The notes below the pieces were generated by a model, which searched no databases, had not been told where the DNA came from, and saw only the letters and a program-made list of their open reading frames with translations. Positions 32,677-44,885 of a DNA stretch of 64,000 nucleotides are shown one piece after another (position 1 is the first letter of the stretch; every line of letters begins with the position of its first letter). The stretch spans positions 19,849,359 to 19,913,358 of the forward strand of contig CM060342.1 in NCBI GenBank assembly GCA_030674155.1. Reading direction: 5' to 3'. This DNA comes from Stramonita haemastoma (lineage: Eukaryota > Mollusca > Gastropoda > Neogastropoda > Muricidae). Both the position numbers and the translations under genes were made by a program.

Positions 32677-33045
32677 TGAGGGGGACGGGATAGCCTAATG
32701 GTCAGAACATTGCGCTGGCAATTTGACGACCCGAGTTCGATTCCGGTCGAGGAGATTTTTCTCCTGGAGTTAACATCAGTGCTGGCTCCACTCTCCCCAA
32801 AAGTCCTTTGGATGAGACTTTAAACCGAGGCCCCGTGTGCGAACGCACGCAGAACATCTTGCGCACACGTTAAATCCTGTTCCGCTTTTCGTAAGAATAG
32901 GTCATCGTGTGCCGGTGGGAACAGATTACAATATTTACAAAACTGCATACACACGGGGACCAGATGAAAAAAAGCACATGATTGCTTATTCTGTTATCCT
33001 CAATATAAAAGAATAAAATAAAATAAATAAATAAATAAATAAACT
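32677..33045 (+). repeat. full-length tRNA-derived SINE
   Basis: The head GGGATAGCCTAATGG (A-box region) is followed by CGAGTTCGATTCCGG (B box) near 32730-32745. The body contains 'ggagttaacatcagtgctgg', 'gagactttaaaccgaggcccc' and 'gtgccggtgggaacagat'. The tail 'ggggaccagatgaaaaaaag', 'gcttattctgttatcctc' and an AATAAA repeat (33008-33042) match the 3' end of the neighbouring LINE. This is the best reference copy of the SINE in the window. Confidence 0.9.
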
Positions 33046-33059
33046 GACTCAGTCACTCA

Positions 33060-33475
33060 CTCACTCTCCCTCCCTCCGTCCCTCCCTCCCTGTCTTTTTT
33101 CCCCCCCTTCTTCCCCTCCTCTTCCTCATTCTTCTTCTCCTCGTTATCCTCCTCCTCATTTTCCTCCTCATCCTTCTCCTCCTCCTTCTTCTCCTCCGCC
33201 TCCTTCACCTCCTCCACCTCCTTCTTCTCCTCCTCCTCCTCATTATTCTCCTCCTCCTCCTTCTCCTCCTCCTCCTCATTCTTTTCCTCCTCCTCCTCCT
33301 CTTCCTCTTTCTTCATCTTTGAGCCTCTCCTCCTCCTCATTCTTCTCCTCCTCCTCTTCCTTATTCATCTGCTCCTCTTCCTACTCCTGCTCCTCCTCAT
33401 CTTTTCCTCCTTCTTCACCTCCTCCTTCACCTCCTCCTCCTCCACCTCCTCTTCCTCCTCCTCTCCTTCATCCAC
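33060..33475. repeat. CCT/CTT polypyrimidine tract
   Basis: About 400 bp of irregular trinucleotide pyrimidine repeat, just upstream of the first PP2C exon. The E/K-rich or S/P-rich ORFs are repeat artefacts. Confidence 0.9.
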
Positions 33476-33579
33476 TGCATACATTTATGCATCTTTTCCC
33501 ATGATTGTAGCCTAACACTATGACCGCCGTGTGACGTTGTTGTGTGTTGTGTTGTGTTATGTTTCAGTGACTGCCCCAG

Positions 33580-33690
33580 GGTTTAGCGGAGCACGTGAGT
33601 CGGGAGTCCTTCAGACGCGTGGTGCTGGAGGTGCAGCCCAGCGAGAACGGCAAGGACAACAAGCACCTCTCCCCCAGCCAGCACACCCCC
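33580..33690 (+). CDS. PPM1E/F: PPM1E/F-like phosphatase, N-terminal exon (partial gene)
   Basis: The acceptor is either CCCCAG at 33574-33579, giving a clean 37-codon exon, or TTTCAG at 33562-33567, which would put a TGA first in frame; I prefer the former. Reading GLAEHVSRESFRRVVLEV..SPSQHTP, it ends at a strong donor GTAAGT (33691), phase 0. On its own the peptide is weak evidence. Assignment rests on the in-phase splice to the clearly PP2C exon at 34096. Earlier exons are not seen upstream. The intron that follows (33691-34095) contains a TG repeat. Confidence 0.6.
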
Positions 33691-33807
33691 GTAAGTAAGG
33701 AGCACACCTTAAAGCTTGTTCCGCTTTTCGAAAGAGTGAATGAATGAGAGAGTGTGTGTGTGTGTGGTGTGGCGTGTGCGTGTTGTGTGTGTTGTGTGTG
33801 TGTGTGT

Positions 33808-33862
<55 letters not shown>

Positions 33863-34095
33863 TGAGTGTATGTGACACACCAGACTGTTCATGTTTGTGT
33901 GTGTGCGCGCATATGCATGCATGCATGTGTGCTCTTGCTCGTGTGTGTGTGCATATGTACACACACTTTGAGCCAGTATTATGAAAGAATGTTCAGACAA
34001 AAACTGTATCACTATTTTCTTGAAATAAAATTAAACCAAAAGAAAAAGTATTGTCAGCTATAAATATTGCATGTGTGTGTGTGTGTTGTGGACAG

Positions 34096-34305
34096 GGTGT
34101 GGAGTTGAGGCACCTGCAGAGAGAGACAGAGCTGCAGGTGTACCGGGTGTGCCGGGAATGGAACCACCAACTGCCGAGCTATGTGGCCCCGCCCCCACCC
34201 CCACCCTCACTGCCAGTGTCGGTGCACGCCATCAAGAACACGCGTCGCCGCATGGAAGATTGTCACGTCGTTCTGCCTGATCTCAACACGCTTTTCCAGC
34301 TGCAG
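34096..34305 (+). CDS. PPM1E/F: PPM1E/F-like protein phosphatase exon with PP2C domain start
   Basis: 70 codons, acceptor AG at 34094-34095, donor GTAAGT at 34306, phase 0 both sides. After a helical stretch (LRHLQRETELQVYRV) and a proline run, it contains VSVHAIKNTRRRMED and HVVLPDLNTLF. This is the opening of the PP2C catalytic domain, where the arginine and glutamate-aspartate of RRRMED contribute phosphate and metal binding. PPM1E and PPM1F (POPX) read very similarly here. These Mn/Mg-dependent Ser/Thr phosphatases act on PAK and CaM kinases in vertebrates; the function here is inferred. C in MEDCHV replaces the usual K/R. The exon is intact, but downstream exons are damaged or missing. 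Confidence 0.9.
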
Positions 34306-34321
34306 GTAAGTGTGTGTGGTG

Positions 34322-34372
<51 letters not shown>

Positions 34373-34837
34373 GTGTGTGTGTGTGTGTTTGCCCACCATT
34401 AACCCTCTTGCATTCGGATTCTCTGAACACAAATTGACCCTAGATTTTGCATTCCATCACGAAATCAGGTCACGCACACATCCTCGCTTGCTTTTCCTCC
34501 TTCCAAGTACATACCAGCAGCTATAATTCCTTCCAGACTCTCACCACAGGCTCTGTGCCACTAGCCTGAAAGAGCTTCTACATGTGGTAGCAATCAGTGA
34601 AGGTCACTGTGTGATGGAAAACTACTGTGTGTAAATCCCGACAAATCCTGGTTTGGGATTCGGGGGGGGGGGGGGGGGGGGGGGGGGGGCAATTATTCAA
34701 TCCTGGCAAATCCCGGTTTGAGACTAAGAGGGTTAATTTAGGTACCAATTTCAACTTTAGGGATTATATCTAAACATGATGCTAGTGTGCATGGGTTACT
34801 TTTTCTTATATAGATTTTGTAATCCTTTTTTTGGTGG
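34306..34837. other. PP2C intron with TG repeat and 28-G run
   Basis: TG microsatellite 34314-34388, G(28) at 34662-34689, otherwise ordinary intron-like sequence. The expected next exon, carrying DGHGG, is not present. Confidence 0.6.
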
Positions 34838-35250
34838 CATGTAATGGCATACTCTTCTGAAAGGAAGAATGGGTTTTATTAACATGTGCTTAACCTCTTT
34901 ACTGTACTGATCATCTGATGACGAACTGCGTTCATCATAGAAACCGTTGCCAGCAATGCTCAGTTGACGATCGCTGTTCATCTTGATTCATTGCTCTCTC
35001 TGTTCCGTCCAGCATGTTCCTGAGCAAAATAAGATAGCAGCGAAAGGGTTAAGATGTTCTGCATACATTTGTACACAGGACCTGGGTTTACTGTCTCATC
35101 TGAAGGACTTTGAGGGGAGTGGAGTCTGTACTGATGTTAACTCCCGAGGACAAAAAAATTCTTTGATCTGGTGTCTCAGTAGTGGCTTATACGCACACTG
35201 TTGGATCACAAGCCTAAACGCTCTAACCACTAGGCTATCCTGGCTTCCAT
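34838..35250 (-). repeat. SINE, minus strand, partly rearranged
   Basis: Minus-strand head ends at about 35248 ('aaccactaggctatcctgg' on plus). The body motifs 'tgaaggactttga..ggagtggagtc' and 'gatgttctgcatac' are present. The distal part (34838-34900) is separated by about 130 bp of unrelated sequence. Confidence 0.65.
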
Positions 35251-35902
35251 TTTTTAAAATATTCAAACTGTGGCCATATGAAGGGAAACTACTCGGGCTG
35301 TTAGATCAGCCATGTCACTTGACAGAGTTCTTACCCTTTAACTGTTTACTGATTAAACACAAATTTCTGAATAATTGTCATAAAGTAAACTTGTCAGTGA
35401 TTTTTTTTCCCCAATAAAGACGTTTGCATAAAAGTTCTTTTATTTTTTACTAAAAAGGACAAATTTTTAGCTGTAACACTTATTTGGAGAGTTGAGGAAA
35501 TTGAGTGTGTGGGAAATTAATCATCATTAAATCTTTTTCGTTGATTAGTAAGTGGGTACTAAAGACTTGCACTTTGTCAAGGCAAGCGTTCAAATGTGTT
35601 CAAAGTTGGTTTTTTTCTCTTTTTATAATTTTTTTAACATGTTCAAAGTGTGTGTGTGTGTGTGTATGTGTGTGTGTTTGTATGCGACCGTTTTTACCCA
35701 CCATTAAGCTTTTCTCTATGGGTAACTCGTTATTGGGTAACCAACCAGCTATTAACCCTTCCCTGTGTATCACCCACTACTGGGTTAGAGAAGCATACAA
35801 ATGTGCAGTGCACATGTACTGGGAAAGAGGGGTTCTCTCCCTTAATGTTGGGATAGTGTTAAGGTAGCTGCATTCCATCTATGGGGATTTAAAATATATA
35901 TA
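35251..35902. other. intron-like spacer
   Basis: A TG repeat at 35648-35680 and a SINE tail remnant 'aggtagctgcattcc' at 35863. No exon recognised. Confidence 0.5.
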
Positions 35903-36885
<983 letters not shown>

Positions 36886-37244
36886 TAACACATACATAAC
36901 ACACGTATGGAGAAAGCTTACCTCATCCTTTTAACTCCTCTGGCATCTTTGTTGTTGTTGTAGTTTTCTGAGACAACATTTGTGTATTTAACTTAAGTCC
37001 TTTGTAACTTTTTCCCCTGGGTTTTTTTGATCACCAGTTATCAGTGGATCATATTTTTGGGGAAATATGTTCTATGAGTATTTCATATAAAGCACTAAAA
37101 CTACTATAGCATATTGTGAAATTTGGATTTTGTTTTGCCTCAAACACATTGACATACTACACATGAATTTTGGACCATAATTGTATATGGTACATGCATT
37201 TTAATATTGATGGATGGTTATTGCACACACACAAAAATTTTCAT
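36886..37244. other. intron-like spacer, no gene seen
   Basis: AT-rich single-copy-looking sequence. No motif recognised. Confidence 0.45.
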
Positions 37245-37395
37245 TCATAGATGGCCTACTCTAAAATGTGGATATGGTTTTAGCCTCTGTGCAAGACATT
37301 CTGCTTGCTTTTGCACATTGGACCTGGGTCGTCTTGTCCAAAGGACTTTGAGAGGAGTGGAGTCAGCACCAATGTTAATTCCAGGGCAAGGGGGA
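37245..37395 (-). repeat. SINE fragment, minus strand
   Basis: 'gatggcctactct', 'gcaagacattctgc' and 'ggagtggagtcagcacc' match the SINE body on the minus strand. It meets the head of the next, opposite-strand SINE, giving a head-to-head pair. Confidence 0.7.
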
Positions 37396-37905
37396 GGGAT
37401 AGCCTAGTGGCCAGAGCTTTGTGCTCGTGATCTGAGGGTTCAGGATCAAGCCACCATGGAGGTGCCTGTTTTATGGAAATTTCCTCTGGAATTAACATCA
37501 GTACTGACTCCACTCCCCTAAAAGTCCTTTGGATGAGACTATAAACCGAGATGGACGGTGTTAAATATTTGAAAGGATTGGAATGTGTTGGTTTTGAACC
37601 TGAAGTTGAAAGTTACTGAAACTGAATGAGGTGACAGCCCTGATATGGCTTTTGTGGTTGGAAGGGCTGTAAACAATATTATCATATTATTTTATTATTA
37701 TTATTATTTGTATTTTTTATTTTTATCATTATAAACCAAGATCCTGTGTGCGAACACATACAGAACATCTTGGGCACATGTTAAAAACTTGTTCTGCCTC
37801 TTTGAGGAGTAGGCCATTTCATGCTGGTAGGAACAGATGGCGAAATTTTATAAAAACGCATGCTTACAGGTGTTGTGGTTAGACACCATCCCAGAAATCG
37901 GAATG
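37386..37905 (+). repeat. SINE, plus strand, split by a 177-bp insertion
   Basis: Head 'gggatagcctagtggccaga' at 37397, body to 37552, insertion 37553-37729, body resumed 37730-37850 and then the alternative tail ('gcatgcttacaggtgt', 'gacaccatcccag', 'atcggaatg'). The insertion duplicates TATAAACC(G/A)AGAT. Confidence 0.8.
37553..37729 (+). mobile_element. small retroposon inserted in a SINE
   Basis: 177 bp bounded by 13-bp target duplications (37540-37552, 37730-37742; one mismatch) and ending in an A/T-rich TTA-type tail. Its core ('agttactgaaactgaatgagg', 'gtgacagccctgatatgg') occurs on the minus strand at about 42893-43000 and 49790-49905. Confidence 0.75.
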
Positions 37906-38451
37906 TGGTTACACTAATGGTGGGTAAAAATGATGGCATACGCTAAATCTCACCATTGGTGAACCTCAGCACTCTAGCCCAGAAACAGGGGCAAGAGATC
38001 ACCTCAGACAGACACATGAGTGGAGATGGAAAGGCATGAACTTTGCTTACTTTACTCTGTTACCTTTGTCTTAGTATTAATGAAGATACTCAAGATAACT
38101 GTATTTCTACATTGTTTTTTGCTGCTAAAAAAACAAACCAAAAAACTTGCAAGATAATTGAAACATTGATATTATGTACTACAATCACAATGTCAGAATG
38201 CTACATACTGTATTGAAATTGAACATTTTGTTGTTGTTTTTTCGCTTTAACAACCTTCCACTTTAAGTGATATTGGACGATAAATGAATGTTTTGTATTG
38301 ATGAAGATGTACGTGCTTTATGAGAGAATATAACCGGCAATGCAAGATAAAAAAAAAAAAAATTAAATTGTGCTTAATTTTTTATTTCTAAACCACCTGC
38401 CATTCTTTTTTGCACATATCTTTCACGTCGATGATTGTGTGTTTTCTACAG
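37906..38451. other. intron-like spacer, no gene seen
   Basis: No exon for the missing PP2C region (DGHGG) and no repeat family recognised. It ends in the polypyrimidine/AG acceptor of the next exon. Confidence 0.45.
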
Positions 38452-38595
38452 AAATGACGCAGTGGGTCGACAGGAGTCAGCGTGCTGTTAAGGGGAGATG
38501 ACTGCTAGGTGTGGTGGCTGGGAGACTGGCAGGTGATGGTGGTTGGAGAGGGACGAGCCATCCCCCTCATGGCCCCCCACAAGCCCAACAGAGAG
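38452..38595 (+). pseudogene. PPM1E/F: PPM1E/F-like PP2C exon with two in-frame stops
   Basis: Acceptor 'ttttctacag' and donor GTGCGG (38596). In phase 0 it reads SGSTGVSVLLRGDD, stop, VWWLGDWQVMVVGEG, then IPLMAPHKPNRE. This matches the PP2C stretch with SGTTG, the WLGDSQ beta-strands and the P-H-K/R-P motif just before DE-RIE. TGA at 38455-38457 and TAG at 38506-38508 interrupt it, and WLGDW replaces WLGDS. It joins in phase to the exon at 39544. Disabled, unless these are sequence errors. Confidence 0.8.
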
Positions 38596-38869
38596 GTGCG
38601 GCTGCTGCTCTGTCTGTACTTCAGGCAGTGTCCTTTCTGGTTTGGCCAGGAATTGTAAAAGTGTGTTTTCAGCAGTTGCTGTTCTTTGTTGTACGTGGGT
38701 GTTTTTGCTTCATGTGGTTGTTTTTTTTGTGGACTGGTGAATTCAGCCTGAAAGGAACACTTTTTTAATTTTACTTAGGTGAAAATTTTTTTTTTTAAGT
38801 AAAAAAATCATTTTTTCCCTCGGCTACATCTCTGATGATGAGGTTTTTGCATATGTGACTGTCCCCCCC
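38596..38869. other. intron-like spacer
   Basis: T-rich runs and a C-run next to the following SINE. No exon seen. Confidence 0.45.
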
Positions 38870-39215
38870 CCCCCCCCACCTATTCAGGTAGCTGCATTCT
38901 AATTCAGGGAAGGTGTCTAAACATGCCACTTGTGTGCATGCACTGTTTAAAAAAAATTCTCATCCATTCCTATTGGCATGAAATGGCCTACTCTTTTGAA
39001 AGGTGGGACAGGTTTTTAACATGTGCACAAGATGTTCTGTATGCGTTTGCACACAGGGCCTGGGTTTATTGTCTCATCTGAAGGACTTTGACATTCAGTT
39101 CATTTTTTTTTTTCATCAAACCGGGAAGAAAGGGTGAGACTGGGAATCAAACCCAGAACCTCACAGTTTACATGTTAGACAGGGGAATGTCTTAAACCAT
39201 CCTGCCACTTTTCTC
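38870..39215 (-). repeat. SINE with alternative 3' tail, minus strand
   Basis: Starts (minus-strand 3' end) 'ttcaggtagctgcattc' and 'ggtgtctaaacatgccac', then the body 'ggcctactctt', 'gatgttctgtatgcg', 'gaaggactttgacat' and a B-box-like region 'gggtttgattcccagtc' on minus. Same subfamily as 1120-1480. Confidence 0.75.
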
Positions 39216-39304
39216 CTGAAATGTGAACAAAGTTGATAATGTTGCACAAGAAAAAGCTGTAACATATATTACATATGTGTGATCGACTCTCAAGGTAACA
39301 ATCC

Positions 39305-39445
39305 AAGAGGAGGCCATTGTGTGCTGGTGGGAACAGATAACAAGATTTACAAAACTGCATACACATGGGGACTGGATGTAAAAAAGCACACAAGTGCTTA
39401 CTCTATTATCCTTGATATTAAAGAATAAATAAATAAATAAATTTT
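39305..39445 (+). repeat. SINE 3' end with LINE-like tail
   Basis: 'gaggccattgtgtgctggtgg', 'ggggactggatgtaaaaaag', 'attatccttgatatta', then a TAAA repeat. Confidence 0.75.
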
Positions 39446-39459
39446 AAAAACCAACCCCA

Positions 39460-39715
39460 TTTGATTTGGTTAAAAAGGATGGGTTGGACTTAACAGGATC
39501 AAAAATACACACATGTATATAATCTGTTGTTTGACAATTTCAGGATGAGAGGAGACGTATTGAGGAGCTGGGAGGGATTTGTGACCAACGTCTTTGGGGT
39601 TTGGCGCGTCAATGGCAGCGTGGCTGTGTCTTGGGCAATAGGTCAGTTAGTGTCCTTGGATTTCTTCCCTCCCCCCCCCCCCCCCTTTTTTTCTTTCCCC
39701 CAGTTTTATGGGAAG
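39460..39715 (+). pseudogene. PPM1E/F: PP2C exon cassette, copy 4 (exon 39544-39641) in the phosphatase locus
   Basis: Same flanks as copies 1-3. The exon is 98 nt, one base longer than the open 97-nt copies: an extra base in 'gggagggatttgtg' shifts the frame before VWRVNG. The last motif reads SWAIG in the restored reading position instead of SRAIG. It is in phase with the exon at 38452, so it sits where the gene needs it and may be the ancestral copy, now disabled. No later exon is visible before the minisatellite and gap. Confidence 0.75.
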
Positions 39716-41400
39716 GTTTTCCCCCATAATAACCATTTTCCCAAATTCCCCATAAAGCCATTTTCCCAATTTCCCCCATAATAACCATTTTCCCAATTTC
39801 CCCATAATAACCATTTTCCCAATTTCCCCATAATAACCATTTTCCCAAAATAGCCATTTTCCCATAATAGCCATTTTCCCAATTTCTCCATAAAAGCCAT
39901 TTTCCCAATTTCCCCCATAATAGCCATTTCCCCATAATAACCATTTTCCCAATTCCCCCATAATAACCATTTCCCCAATTTCCCGATAATAACCATTTCC
40001 CAATTTCCCCAATAAAAGCCATTTTCCCAATTCCCCCAATAAAAGCCATTTTCCCAATTTCCCATAAAAGCCATTTTCCCAATTTTCCCTAATAGCCATT
40101 TTCCCAATTTCCCCCATAAGCCATTCCCATTTCCCCATAATAGCATCCACTTTCCCAAATTTTCCCCATAATAGCCATTTTCCCAATTTCCCCATAACCA
40201 TTTCCAATTTCCCATAAATAGCCATTTCTTTCCCATAATACAATTTCCCCATAAAGCCATTTTCCCAATTTCCCCATAAAGCCATTTTCCAATTTCCCCC
40301 ATAATAACCATTTTCCCAATTTCCCCATAAAATTCATAATGCTTTCCAAATTTCCCCATAAAGCCATTTTCCCCATTTTCCCCATAATAGCCATTCCATT
40401 AAACATTTTCCCAATTTCCCCATAAAAGCTTTCAGATTTCCCATAAGCCAATTTTCCCCATAATAACCATTTTCCCATTTCCCCATAATAGCCACTTTCC
40501 CAATTTCCCATAATAGCCATTTCCCCATAATAACCAATTTCCCAATTTCCCCCATAATACCCATTTCCCATTTTCATGATAGCCATTTTCCCAATGTCTC
40601 CATAAAAGCCGTTTTCCAAATTTCCCCAATAATAGCCATTTCCCGATAATAACCATTCCCCCATTTCCCATAATAACCCTTTTCCCAATTATCCCAAAAA
40701 AGCCATTTCCCAATTTCACCATAAAAGCCATTTTCCGAATTTCCCTTAAAAACCATTTTCCCAATTTCCCCTTTAAAACCATTTTCCCAATTTCCCCTTT
40801 AAACACCATTTTCCCCAATTTCCTCCTTAAAAACCATTTTCCCAATTTCCCCTTTTAAAACCATTTTCAATCCCTTTAAAAACCATTTCAAATTTTCCCT
40901 TAAAAACCATTTTCCCATCCAAAACCATTTTCCCCTTTAAAAACCATTTTCCCATTTATACCCATTTCCCCTAAAAACCATTTTCCCAATTTCCCCTTTA
41001 AAAACCATTTCCCAATTTCCCCTTAAAAAACCATTTTTCCTTAAAAATTTCCCATCCATTTCCCCTAAAAACCATTTTCCCAATTTCCCCTTAAAACCAT
41101 TTTCCCAATTTCCCTTAAAAACCATTTTCCCAATTTCCCCTTAAAAACCATTTTCCCAATTTCCCCTTTAAAACCATTTTCCCAATTTCCCCTTTAAAAC
41201 CATTTTCCCAATTCCCAATTTCCTAAAACCATTTTCCCAATTTCCCCTTTAAAAACCATTTTCCCCAATTTCCCCTTTAAAACCATTTTCCAATTTTCCC
41301 TTAAAAACCATTTCCCAATTTCCCCTTAAAACCATTTTCCCAATTTCCCTTGGAAACCATTTCCCCAATTTCCCATTTAAAACATTTTCCCAATTTCCCC
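39716..41400. repeat. ~26-bp minisatellite ending at a gap
   Basis: Units such as 'ccattttcccaatttcccc' plus 'ataata' (left part) or 'tttaaaa' (right part, from about 40730). More than 60 units with many one- or two-base length differences. Apparent W/G/K/N-rich ORFs on the minus strand are produced by the repeat. Confidence 0.95.
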
Positions 41401-41500
41401 NNNNNNNNNNNNNNNNNNNNNNNNNNNNNNNNNNNNNNNNNNNNNNNNNNNNNNNNNNNNNNNNNNNNNNNNNNNNNNNNNNNNNNNNNNNNNNNNNNNN
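41401..41500. other. assembly gap of 100 N
   Basis: Exactly 100 N, a conventional placeholder, so the true distance is unknown. The left side is minisatellite, the right side is a unit of the tandem duplication. Confidence 0.98.
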
Positions 41501-42067
41501 ATGCTGAAAAAGTACTATCATTTACTGAAGTAAAATCACATGTACACTGCTGTATCCTTTGACATTCTACATTTTGAAACATACAACTGATTAGAAAAGC
41601 TTAGATTTCGTCGTAAAACGAATTTATCACTGTATGTAGGCCTATTAAAAGCTGGCAGATTCGTTCACATAATATATTTTCAACTTGTTTGCTACGATGT
41701 ATACTGACATTTTTTTCCATAATTCAAGCATCCTTTCCATTTACTTTCCGTCAGTTTTAAACTTGTTTTCTTCATGCAAAACGTGCCTTTCGTTATCAAG
41801 ATGGCTACATAGCTACACATTTCTGACCATACATTTTATGGCCAACTTTAACTATGAATATAAAACCTGACACTTTTTTCTTGTCGATGTAACCTTGCTG
41901 ACAGAAAGCAGAAAATGTATACTACTTCAAGCCTTCATAATTTTCCAACTCTTCAAATTTACTTCCATCCTCAGAACAAAACCTTCAAACTTACAAATTG
42001 ATTAACAAACATCTAAGGGAAAAAACCTAAAAAGACAAAATAATCTGGACAAACCTCGAGTTCATGG

Positions 42068-42195
42068 GGCCCAACGTCTCTATCTGTTCCTTCTATCGTC
42101 ACGTGCAGCAGTCACAGCCGAGTTCTCCCCGTCAAATGTGGGCTGCTCTCCCCTGAAAGTGTGTCGCCGGCGTCCAACGCCATCTACTACATAAG
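42068..42195 (-). repeat. recurring module 'ccaacgtctct ... ctgctctcccc ... gccgg'
   Basis: Related modules lie at about 46922, 48956, 54075, 55362, 60967 and 63432. On the minus strand several begin after an AG and end before GTTTGT or GTGTGT, looking like exons. The core (GGGGAGAGCAGCCC, then GAGAA and GCTGTGAC) is the dispersed repeat also found at 4257, frames are stopped in most copies and two lack the donor, so I treat it as a repeat. Confidence 0.5.
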
Positions 42196-42892
42196 AGTTA
42201 TTTCATATAAGCTGTGCTGAACACGTGCAGAACATGTCGCAAAGAGCTGATACTGCTCCCCGCTGATGTTTTCCCGTTTTCACTATATATATGAATGCAA
42301 ACGTCTGGCTATCTGTGTTATTTTTATCATTTAATACGAACATTCTTCAATTATGACATTTTACAAAAACTTACTTTAAATTCTATAATCAAAATGTAAA
42401 CAGAAACATTTCTGAAGATTTTTGGACACCATGATTGTCTAAGTTCTTAGATTTTGCCATTCTTTTTATTTCACAGACATTGTACAGATAAACTTTTTTG
42501 ATGCTCAATCAATTGTAATCTATTGTGTCTTCATTTAAAAGCAATATCAATTATGACTGGAGCAGTGAAAGGAACAAGTCATTCCGAATTGTACAAGGAG
42601 TCTGCGACCATGTCTGCTAATTTTTAAAAAAGGCAAAAACATGAAACAGTATCACATAACTTTCTGTTCTTAGTACCTGCAATAACCGCCCTTTCTGTCA
42701 TATGCAGCTGCAGGATTTTCTGTCTGTGTTTTCTCCCACAGCCTGTAGTTTCCCCTTCCTACTCAAGGGGTGACCCACAAGGCAACAGACAGGCGCAGGT
42801 TGTACAGTCTACTGTCCTACTGTAGCAGAGACTGCGCTCTGACCTGACGTTTCATCAATATACCATTTCATATGATCACCACTTCATGATCA

Positions 42893-43025
42893 TAATTTGT
42901 TTATAGCCCTACCAACCACAAAAGCCGTATCAGGGCTGTCACCTCATTCAGTTTCAGTGGCTTCAGTAACTTTCAACTTACTCCCAGTCCCAATTATAGT
43001 CCCAGTGGATCCTGGCGTTCAAGCA
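42893..43025 (-). mobile_element. small retroposon copy (family of 37553-37729)
   Basis: 'gccgtatcagggctgtcacctc', 'attcagtttcagtggcttc' on plus are the inverse of the 37553 core. The tandem counterpart is at about 49785-49935. Confidence 0.6.
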
Positions 43026-43338
43026 GACACAACAGAGATGGGTAAACACACCATTACTTAAGTCGTTTTATTTACGTGATAAACACACGTATTGCACTCC
43101 CCAGAAACCACACAAGAAATGGAAGTTTATTGCAACATGCTCCTGCTCTCATTTAAACAAACAAATCTGTTATCGTCAGCAAGGGTTAAAAAAAAATAAA
43201 CCTTTAGGATACAAAAACGTAACATTTCTGCAGCATGTTTGTGGATCTGTTTATGGCTTATATTTGTGGACTCTGATTCTCTTTTTTCCTCCACCTCTGA
43301 ATTTTGTACCCAACCCCCTCCAATCACACTCAACACAT

Positions 43339-43419
<81 letters not shown>

Positions 43420-43704
43420 CCAGTTGATTCTCTTGAAGACCAGTGGTTTTACATATCAACTCTCTTCATGTCAGTAGTGCCATCATTCTTCACAGGCCCG
43501 AAGGTCACATGATCTTGTTTACAGCAGCAGTGTTTTTTATCCCATTATTTCTTGAACGAGGAATTGAACGACCAGGAATAACTAACCACACTATAAACTA
43601 ATAATTCATTAAAAAAAATTGTGTATGAATGTGCGTGCGTGCGTATGTGCATTTTACAGTCAGGTGAAGGTAGAGGGAGGAGGGAAAAGAGAGGGGGGGA
43701 GGTG

Positions 43705-43864
<160 letters not shown>

Positions 43865-44129
43865 GAGAAGGAATAGTTTTATTCGGCTTTAGGCCATGGC
43901 CCATTACTGAAAGGGTGATCGTAAATAACCACAATTAATGATTTGTGGTGTTGAAAGATTACTCTCAGAAACACATTAATAGATTACACAACCATTACAC
44001 TCTGTTATAATAGTATCCAGATTTTGCAAGATTTTCCATATATACTTTGCAAGGTTACCTAATACACTGATTTCTTGCATGGAGGGGTAAGAAAGGGAGA
44101 GAGAGGGGGGGGAGGGAGAGAGCAGACAG

Positions 44130-44203
<74 letters not shown>

Positions 44204-44664
44204 ATAGTGTTCTGTGAGTAATTATCTCACGCTTAAAACATTTCTGTGCATAATACCACAATGAATAGTAAACTATTGTACTGTGTGATAATGTCTATAC
44301 TTTACACGAAACGAAATAAACCCTACAATAAAGTGGAAAGGGGAGGTAATTGGGACAGACAGCAGCAAAGGCAAGCTGCTGTTGTTCTGCTGTAGAAAGA
44401 AAACATGTATGCCCTGCATCACAATCATCAATGCTGCTGCAGAGGTTGACGCAAGCAGCACAGTACGCTGGTGTCGGGGCTTTGTTCAACGCTAATTAAC
44501 GGCATTTGAATTTCATCAGAACAAATACTGGGTGCCGCTCATGTCAACCTTTACCGCAAAAAGCTAAAACCTCCTATCAAGAAAAGACAGGAGAGGGGTC
44601 ACTATTTCAGGTACTCACTGACTGTCCACACCCGTGTACAGCTGGTCACGCTGTCGTCATCACG

Positions 44665-44885
44665 CCATTATCGTCGTTATCCTCATGTATCAGCCATTAT
44701 CGTCGTTATCCTCACGTATCAGCCATTATCGTCGTTATCCTAACGTATCAGCCATTATCGTCATTATCCTCATGTATCAGCCATTATCGTCGTTATCCTC
44801 ATGTATCAGCCAGTATCGTCGTTATCCTCATGTATCAGCCAGTATCGTCGTTATCCTCATGTATCAGCCATCATCGTCGTTATCC
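44665..44885. repeat. 29-bp minisatellite, unit A
   Basis: About eight copies of 'cattatcgtcgttatcctca' plus 'tgtatcagc' with no intervening spacers. Homologous arrays are at 51538-51745 and 58396-58715 with different copy numbers. Confidence 0.95.

Noticed and set aside
32677..32760. tRNA gene (also at 6117-6190 and on the minus strand at 200-270)
   Set aside because: A and B boxes are present but no acceptor-stem closure or 3' half follows; these are SINE heads repeated many times.
39609..41125. Gly/Trp/Lys/Asn-rich repeat protein on the minus strand
   Set aside because: Read-through of the 26-bp minisatellite; it exists in three frames at once.
44665..44885. CRISPR-like array of 29-bp direct repeats
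   Set aside because: Repeats are contiguous with no spacers, and the genome is eukaryotic; it is a minisatellite.
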